A stretch of 11,747 nt of DNA, taken from the NCBI GenBank assembly GCA_041648755.1, contig JBAZOJ010000103.1, positions 1-11,747 on the forward strand. Direction: 5' to 3'. The notes beneath the pieces were generated by a model. The model saw only the letters and a list, made by a program, of their open reading frames with translations. It did no database searches and was not told where the DNA came from. Below, piece by piece: positions 8,472 through 11,747 of this stretch (position 1 is its first letter; each line of letters starts with the position of its first letter). A program made the position numbers and the translations under genes. Source of the DNA: JBAZOJ01 sp041648755. Lineage in GTDB: Bacteria > Planctomycetota > B143-G9.

Positions 8472-8537
8472 GAGTTCCTCCGTAACTTCGCTCGCTCTCC
8501 GGCGTTCGTATATCATCTGACACAGGGAAGGAGCAGC
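8472..8537. promoter_or_regulatory. 66-bp divergent promoter region between the TIR gene and lipoprotein 1
   Basis: This short spacer must hold both transcription starts. On the plus strand, TATCAT (8511-8516) is the best -10 candidate, with TTCGCT (8487-8492) a weak -35 at 18 nt. On the minus strand, TATACG (8507-8512) preceded by TGA is a weak extended -10. The two overlap, so polymerases would compete for the spacer. Ribosome sites are clear: GGAGG (8477-8481, minus) for the TIR gene and AAGGAG (8528-8533, plus) for the lipoprotein. Promoter positions are guesses; ribosome sites are firm. Confidence 0.4.
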
Positions 8538-9938
8538 ATGGAGTTGCGCATGGCAAGGCGAGTCATAACGGCAATGGGCCTCGTGGCTCTCGCCCTGTCA
8601 TTGGTGGGCTGCGCTGCTCCGGATCGCACAGTTGAAACCACCCCACCGCTGACCAATTGGTGGACTCTCCAGACCAATGATCTTGACGCCGCCCTTATCA
8701 GGGGGGACATGCTTGTTACATGTCAGGACCGCAAGATAGTTGTGTACAGCATCAGCCGCCGCATCAAATTGTGGGGATTCACTCCGGAGAACGACGAGGC
8801 CATGGGCTATTGGACCTGTGACACCAACTACGTTGTGGCCACAGTCCCGCTGTTCGAACAGATTCCGACTGTAGTAACTGATTCCGACGGAAAGCCATTT
8901 GTCGTTGAGGTGGAGACGTGGAGGACTACTTCTATCACATGCCTCGATCTTACCACCGGCAAGGTAATGTGGCGGAGAGATATCGCCATGAAATGGCCGA
9001 ATGTCTGGATCATGGGCGAAGCATTGTACTTGATGGATTACTCGGGGATCGAGGTGCGATCGATCAGCGACTTCTCCTTGCTCCGTTCGGATGCGATACC
9101 GCCTGAGGCTGGTGCCCGATGCTATCCCCGGTTCGTCAAAGATGGAGTTCTGTTCTTTCTGGCCATCAGCATCATCGGTAAGCCGTCGGAGTGGACAGAT
9201 TTTGGTTTCGATTGGTGGACCTACGACATAAAGGGCAGGTTGTTCAGAAAGCTCTATTGTGAGGGCTTGCACAACAGCAGCAGCCAATTCCATCTTGATG
9301 CTCTGGGGTCAAATTGCCTGCTCAAGCCATCCGGCGACAAATTGATCGTCTTCACAGGATACAGGCTGTCAGTTGCCAGAATGCATCCCGCTACCGAAAA
9401 CTACGTGCCTGAAGGGGTGCTCTGGGATGACCGGGAGGTGATTGCAGGCGGCGGACCGTCGCCCGGGGTGATGACTCAATTCGTGCGGCAGCAGAGATGT
9501 GACATGGTGCGGGAGGTCTCCCTGCCTTACCGCCCAACCTATGCGGAGATCTGGGACCACAGACTGTACTGCTGCCACGACAATTACGGTCGGCCAGCAA
9601 TGCTGCAAGTCTACTCCGAACATGGCCGATTGCTCAGTCAATGGTCTGCCTGTGCCTTCTGGCCCATTGCGCAGGAGAAGTTCCTCGTTGCCGACGGGGT
9701 TACCCTCGACATCCTGTACGCAAGGACCGGTCGGAGGGAATCCATCGCAATTGCCCCGGCAACCGAGTCGGATTCGGTCTACGCGTTCTACAACAGCGAG
9801 TACTTCTGCTTCATCAGGAACGACTCCATGCAGATCCTTCGAGCCCGTGAGGGACTGATTGACATCAACTTAGACTTCGGCTACTACAGCGGCTCGCGCC
9901 AAGTGATTATTGACGGCGATTTCCTCGTAGCGTGGTGA
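8538..9938 (+). CDS. PQQ/BamB-like beta-propeller lipoprotein, copy 1
   Basis: The product has 466 residues. The signal peptide ends in the lipobox LSLVGC, so Cys25 should be lipidated. The remainder is rich in beta strands with PQQ/WD-like blade motifs: IVVYSISRRIKLW (67-79), ITCLDLTTGKVMWRRDI (133-149) and MLQVYSEHGRLLSQW (355-369). This suggests an extracytoplasmic beta-propeller like BamB or PQQ-domain proteins, probably a binding rather than catalytic protein; no cofactor site can be assigned. The ATG at 8538 has AAGGAG 4 nt upstream; the in-frame Met5 lacks comparable support. It is transcribed away from the TIR gene across 66 bp and is followed by a paralogue with almost identical ends (44-residue N-terminus with one change, 18-residue C-terminus with one change) but a diverged centre. 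Base use looks less GC-rich than the neighbouring large genes. Family assignment rests on blade-like motifs and is moderately sure. Confidence 0.82.
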   Translation: MELRMARRVITAMGLVALALSLVGCAAPDRTVETTPPLTNWWTLQTNDLDAALIRGDMLVTCQDRKIVVYSISRRIKLWGFTPENDEAMGYWTCDTNYVVATVPLFEQIPTVVTDSDGKPFVVEVETWRTTSITCLDLTTGKVMWRRDIAMKWPNVWIMGEALYLMDYSGIEVRSISDFSLLRSDAIPPEAGARCYPRFVKDGVLFFLAISIIGKPSEWTDFGFDWWTYDIKGRLFRKLYCEGLHNSSSQFHLDALGSNCLLKPSGDKLIVFTGYRLSVARMHPATENYVPEGVLWDDREVIAGGGPSPGVMTQFVRQQRCDMVREVSLPYRPTYAEIWDHRLYCCHDNYGRPAMLQVYSEHGRLLSQWSACAFWPIAQEKFLVADGVTLDILYARTGRRESIAIAPATESDSVYAFYNSEYFCFIRNDSMQILRAREGLIDINLDFGYYSGSRQVIIDGDFLVAW

Positions 9939-9989
9939 TGAAACCCAAAAGCAGTGACGCTTCCGCGCAATGGGCGCCTCCGATTGCAT
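9872..9989 (-). pseudogene. Duplicated 5' fragment of the TIR gene
   Basis: The minus-strand ATG at 9987-9989 corresponds to the TIR start at 8469-8471. The first codons read MQSEAP against MLSEAP in the intact gene, after which homology stops at the duplication junction. The frame runs on antisense through the end of lipoprotein 1 to a TAA, 39 codons in all. The ribosome site has decayed from GGAGG to GGAAG. It is a by-product of the duplication with no expected function. Confidence 0.55.
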
Positions 9990-10055
9990 GAGTTCTTCCG
10001 TAACTTCGCTCGCTCTCCGGCGTTCGTATATCAACTGACACAGGGAAGGAGCAGC
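9990..10055 (+). promoter_or_regulatory. Duplicated promoter/leader of lipoprotein 2
   Basis: This region copies the 66-bp divergent spacer 8472-8537 with only two changes: C to T at 9996, and T to A in the -10 candidate, giving TATCAA instead of TATCAT. The ribosome site AAGGAG (10046-10051) is kept 4 nt before the ATG. Lipoprotein 2 therefore probably has its own promoter under similar control, possibly of different strength. Confidence 0.4.
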
Positions 10056-11462
10056 ATGGAGTTGCGCAAGGCAAGGCGAGTCATAACGGCAATGGGCCTC
10101 GTGGCTCTCGCCCTGTCATTGGTGGGCTGCGCTGCTCCGGATCGCACAGTTGAAACCACCCCGCCTCTGACCAATTGGTGGACTTTGCCGCTTGAGTTTC
10201 TGGGGGCCGCAACAATACGGGGCAGCCTTCTGGTCACTGAGCAGTACGACTCCATCGTCGTGTACAGCATCGAAGGGAAAGCAAAGCTGTGGGAAGAGCT
10301 TATCGAGACGGACGCATCTCAGGAGTTCAACCACTGGGTCTGCAACGATGAAGTGATCGTGACCGTCGTCTCCACGTATGAAAAAGTGGAGATGACCGGG
10401 ACTGACAAGAAAGGGAAGTCATTCACATACGAGAAGGAGATCTGGAAAGTCTCCACTTTCGAGTGCCGCGACCTTGTCTCCGGCAGGCAAATGTGGCGAC
10501 ATGAAACCGGGATGAAGTGGCCGATAGCCTGGATTATCGGAGACGCGCTTTACCTGATGAACTTCACACAGATCGAGGTGCGATCCCTCGGCGATTTTTC
10601 CCTGATTCGAACGGACGCGATACCGGCGGAGGCGGGAGAGCGTTCCTATCCTCGCTACGTCCAAGAAGGGGTCCTTTATTTTCTTTCCATGGATATCACC
10701 GGACCGTACCCGTACGAGATTGTCAGCTTCTATTTCGATTGGTGGGCATACGATCTGAAGGAACGCAATTTCTACAGACTGACCATGCCTGGCCGCCGAC
10801 AGGAAAGCAGCCACTCGCATATGGGCTATCTTGATTCATGCTGCCTCTTCAAACCGCGTGGCGACAAGGCGATCACTTTCGGTCCGAAGGAGTTGTCACT
10901 GTTTGAAATGCTCCCTTTGGGATCAAGAGCGCCATCCGGCGCGGAACTGCGGGTCAACAGGGATGACGTCTATCCGCATTACAGGGAGGCGGAAACACTG
11001 CCTTTGCGTTCTCAACAGCCACTCGGTAAGGTATTCGGAGTTGAACTTCCTGGTGGACCTGTCTACGCCGAATTGTGGGACACAGAATTGTACTGTGTTG
11101 CCGAAGTCTACGCCCATCCATCCTTACTGCAGGTCTATTCACTGCGGGGAAAATTGCTCAGGCAATGGTCCGCCTGCAATTTCTGGCCAATTGCACGCGA
11201 GAAGTTTCTCGTCTCCGACGGAATGTCACTGAGTCTGCTTGACGCGAAATCCGGAAATCACAGGGCTTTCATGGTGGCATTGCCGGAAGAGGATGAGAAA
11301 TTCCGAGCATTTTACAACAGCGAGTACTTTTGCCTGGAACGGGAGGATTCTCTCGAAATCTACAAAGCTCGCGAAGGTCTGATTGATTTCACGATTTCAG
11401 GCGGCTACTACAGCGGCTCGCGCCAAGTGATAGTCGACGGCGATTTCCTCGTAGCGTGGTGA
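10056..11462 (+). CDS. PQQ/BamB-like beta-propeller lipoprotein, copy 2
   Basis: The product has 468 residues and is a paralogue of the preceding gene. The signal peptide is nearly identical, with lipobox LSLVGC and Cys25; residue 5 is Lys rather than Met. The blade motifs recur at IVVYSIEGKAKLW (67-79), STFECRDLVSGRQMW (133-147) and LLQVYSLRGKLLRQW (357-371). Shared landmarks include GMKWP/AMKWP, IEVRS, WSAC.FWPIA.EKFLV and the C-terminal SGSRQVIVDGDFLVAW. The greatest divergence lies at about 45-130 and 215-335. The frame is open back to 9954, but ATG 10056 is chosen because it matches copy 1, has AAGGAG 4 nt upstream and starts the signal peptide. The role is presumably the same extracytoplasmic binding function with altered specificity; that is inference. 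No convincing terminator follows the stop codon. Confidence 0.82.
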   Translation: MELRKARRVITAMGLVALALSLVGCAAPDRTVETTPPLTNWWTLPLEFLGAATIRGSLLVTEQYDSIVVYSIEGKAKLWEELIETDASQEFNHWVCNDEVIVTVVSTYEKVEMTGTDKKGKSFTYEKEIWKVSTFECRDLVSGRQMWRHETGMKWPIAWIIGDALYLMNFTQIEVRSLGDFSLIRTDAIPAEAGERSYPRYVQEGVLYFLSMDITGPYPYEIVSFYFDWWAYDLKERNFYRLTMPGRRQESSHSHMGYLDSCCLFKPRGDKAITFGPKELSLFEMLPLGSRAPSGAELRVNRDDVYPHYREAETLPLRSQQPLGKVFGVELPGGPVYAELWDTELYCVAEVYAHPSLLQVYSLRGKLLRQWSACNFWPIAREKFLVSDGMSLSLLDAKSGNHRAFMVALPEEDEKFRAFYNSEYFCLEREDSLEIYKAREGLIDFTISGGYYSGSRQVIVDGDFLVAW

Positions 11463-11637
11463 TGAAACCGGCGAAGCCGTGAGAGCGTCGCCAGTGCATA
11501 GTCTGTCTTCTTCAGGCAACGGCTGATCCAATGACCAGCAAAGCCAATGTCTGCGAGAGGCTCGCGCAGGGATTTCCCTTCCCGGGGTTCATTTTCGTGT
11601 GCTTACTGCGGACGAACGGCGCGCGACTCTTCACGAG
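11463..11637. other. Intergenic stretch with no recognised gene
   Basis: This 175-bp region after lipoprotein 2 holds no coding region I can support, no clear terminator and no RNA gene. A short stem (CTGCG with CGCAG at 11551-11569) has no U tract. Similarity to the end of copy 1 stops at about 11469. Confidence 0.5.
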
Positions 11638-11651
11638 AGCCGAAAGTATGA

Positions 11652-11657
11652 TATATT
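11652..11657 (+). promoter_or_regulatory. Candidate -10 box for the gene at 11685
   Basis: TATATT (11652-11657) lies 16 nt after TTCACG (11630-11635), which matches 4 of 6 positions of the -35 consensus. TATGAT at 11647-11652 is an alternative -10. The site overlaps the left arm of the terminal inverted repeat, so AT-richness might reflect that structure instead. Confidence 0.3.
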
Positions 11658-11684
11658 CGAAACCGGAAAGCATCCGGAGTAACA

Positions 11685-11747
11685 ATGAAGCGCATCGCCT
11701 TCCTCGTCAGTTGCTGCCTCGTTCTCGAATATATCATACTTTCGGCT
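11685..11747 (+). CDS. N-terminus of an exported protein, cut by the window end
   Basis: ATG 11685 has GGAG 5 nt upstream (CCGGAGTAACAATG) and the frame is open for 21 codons to the edge. The product begins MKRIAFLVSCCLVL, a positively charged start followed by a hydrophobic core, typical of a signal peptide. The last codons (from about EYIILSA) lie in the right arm of a perfect inverted repeat and may be an assembly artefact, so the true downstream sequence is uncertain. The family cannot be named. Confidence 0.5.
   Translation, partial: MKRIAFLVSCCLVLEYIILSA

Larger units (their letters stand above)
8454..9945. repeat. Tandem duplication unit, copy 1 (period 1518 bp)
   Basis: Copy 1 of a direct tandem duplication. 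It begins inside the TIR gene's 5' end, crosses the divergent promoter and contains the whole first propeller gene. Positions 8454-8666 match 9972-10184 with six mismatches by eye. Positions 9879-9945 match 11403-11469 with three mismatches. Between these ends the copies are clearly homologous in protein but much diverged in DNA. Faint matching just outside 8454 suggests the left boundary may lie a few bases further left. Confidence 0.88.
9972..11469. repeat. Tandem duplication unit, copy 2
   Basis: Copy 2 of the 1518-bp tandem duplication. Its left part is a decayed copy of the TIR gene's start region and of the divergent spacer. The rest is the second propeller lipoprotein, which is two codons longer than the first, so the right end is offset by 1524. 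About 26 bp (9946-9971) of largely unshared sequence separates the copies. Confidence 0.88.
11638..11747. repeat. Perfect 23-bp inverted repeat ending at the window edge
   Basis: The left arm, 11638-11660 (begins AGCCGAAAGTATG), is the exact reverse complement of the right arm, 11725-11747 (ends CATACTTTCGGCT), with a 64-nt loop. The right arm ends precisely at the last base of the window. That placement suggests a fold-back artefact at a contig end more than a natural element. No transposase or U tract is associated with it. Confidence 0.9.

Noticed and set aside
8472..8516. 15-codon N-terminal extension of the TIR protein
   Set aside because: No ribosome site before the upstream ATG, whereas the ATG at 8471 has GGAGG at ideal spacing.
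9954..10055. 34-codon N-terminal extension of lipoprotein 2
   Set aside because: It reads through duplicated TIR start and promoter DNA, has no ribosome site and would displace the signal peptide.
11551..11569. Stem-loop after lipoprotein 2 as a terminator
   Set aside because: Only five contiguous pairs and no following U tract.
11531..11747. 72-codon frame open to the window end
   Set aside because: No ribosome site, no recognisable sequence, and it overlaps the better-supported signal-peptide start in another frame and the suspected artefact.
11638..11747. Transposon or IS terminal inverted repeats
   Set aside because: Only 110 bp in total, no transposase and no target-site duplication visible; the position at the window end fits an assembly fold-back better.

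Overview
The window is GC-rich bacterial DNA of about 11.7 kb. Canonical Shine-Dalgarno sites, TTG starts with good ribosome sites, extended -10 promoters and several lipobox signal peptides indicate a diderm bacterium. The mix of a hydrogenase/complex-I-like membrane subunit, an HTH-EIIA fusion, a giant HEAT-repeat lipoprotein and a eukaryote-like TIR/NB-ARC/TPR protein resembles uncultured PVC-type or related anaerobic lineages. That placement is an impression only; no marker gene here fixes the taxon.

Layout. (1) Positions 1-1053, minus strand: a two-gene unit. An excisionase-type HTH fused to a PTS EIIA (PtsN-like) domain is followed after 3 nt by the 5' end of a HyfB/HycC-type proton-conducting membrane subunit that runs off the left edge. 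(2) Positions 1054-1230: divergent promoter region. (3) Positions 1231-5037, plus: a 1268-residue HEAT-repeat lipoprotein. (4) Positions 5131-5286, plus: tRNA-CAU (probably elongator Met) with its own extended -10 promoter and a strong intrinsic terminator. (5) Positions 5307-8471, minus: a 1054-residue TIR / NB-ARC / TPR protein of the STAND (NLR-like) class, convergent with the tRNA. (6) Positions 8472-11462, plus: divergent from the TIR gene across 66 bp, two tandem paralogous lipoproteins of PQQ/BamB-like beta-propeller character. (7) Positions 11463-11747: a gene-poor stretch, then the start of another exported protein ending in a perfect 23-bp inverted repeat flush with the window end.

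The most interesting segment is 5307-11462. The TIR-STAND gene has the architecture of predicted NAD+-consuming immune or signalling sensors. Next to it lies a 1518-bp tandem duplication of a lipoprotein gene. The first 213 bp and last 67 bp of the two copies are nearly identical at DNA level, while the intervening protein has diverged strongly. The duplicated unit even carries the start codon and first codons of the TIR gene. This points to a locus where lipoprotein paralogues are duplicated, diversified and homogenised at their ends next to a TIR-STAND sensor. A functional link between the two is inference.

Two translation starts differ from the longest open frames. The TIR protein should start at 8471 and the second propeller lipoprotein at 10056, both because of clear ribosome sites. 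The HEAT lipoprotein should start at 1231 because a consensus promoter lies inside the longer frame and a lipoprotein signal follows.
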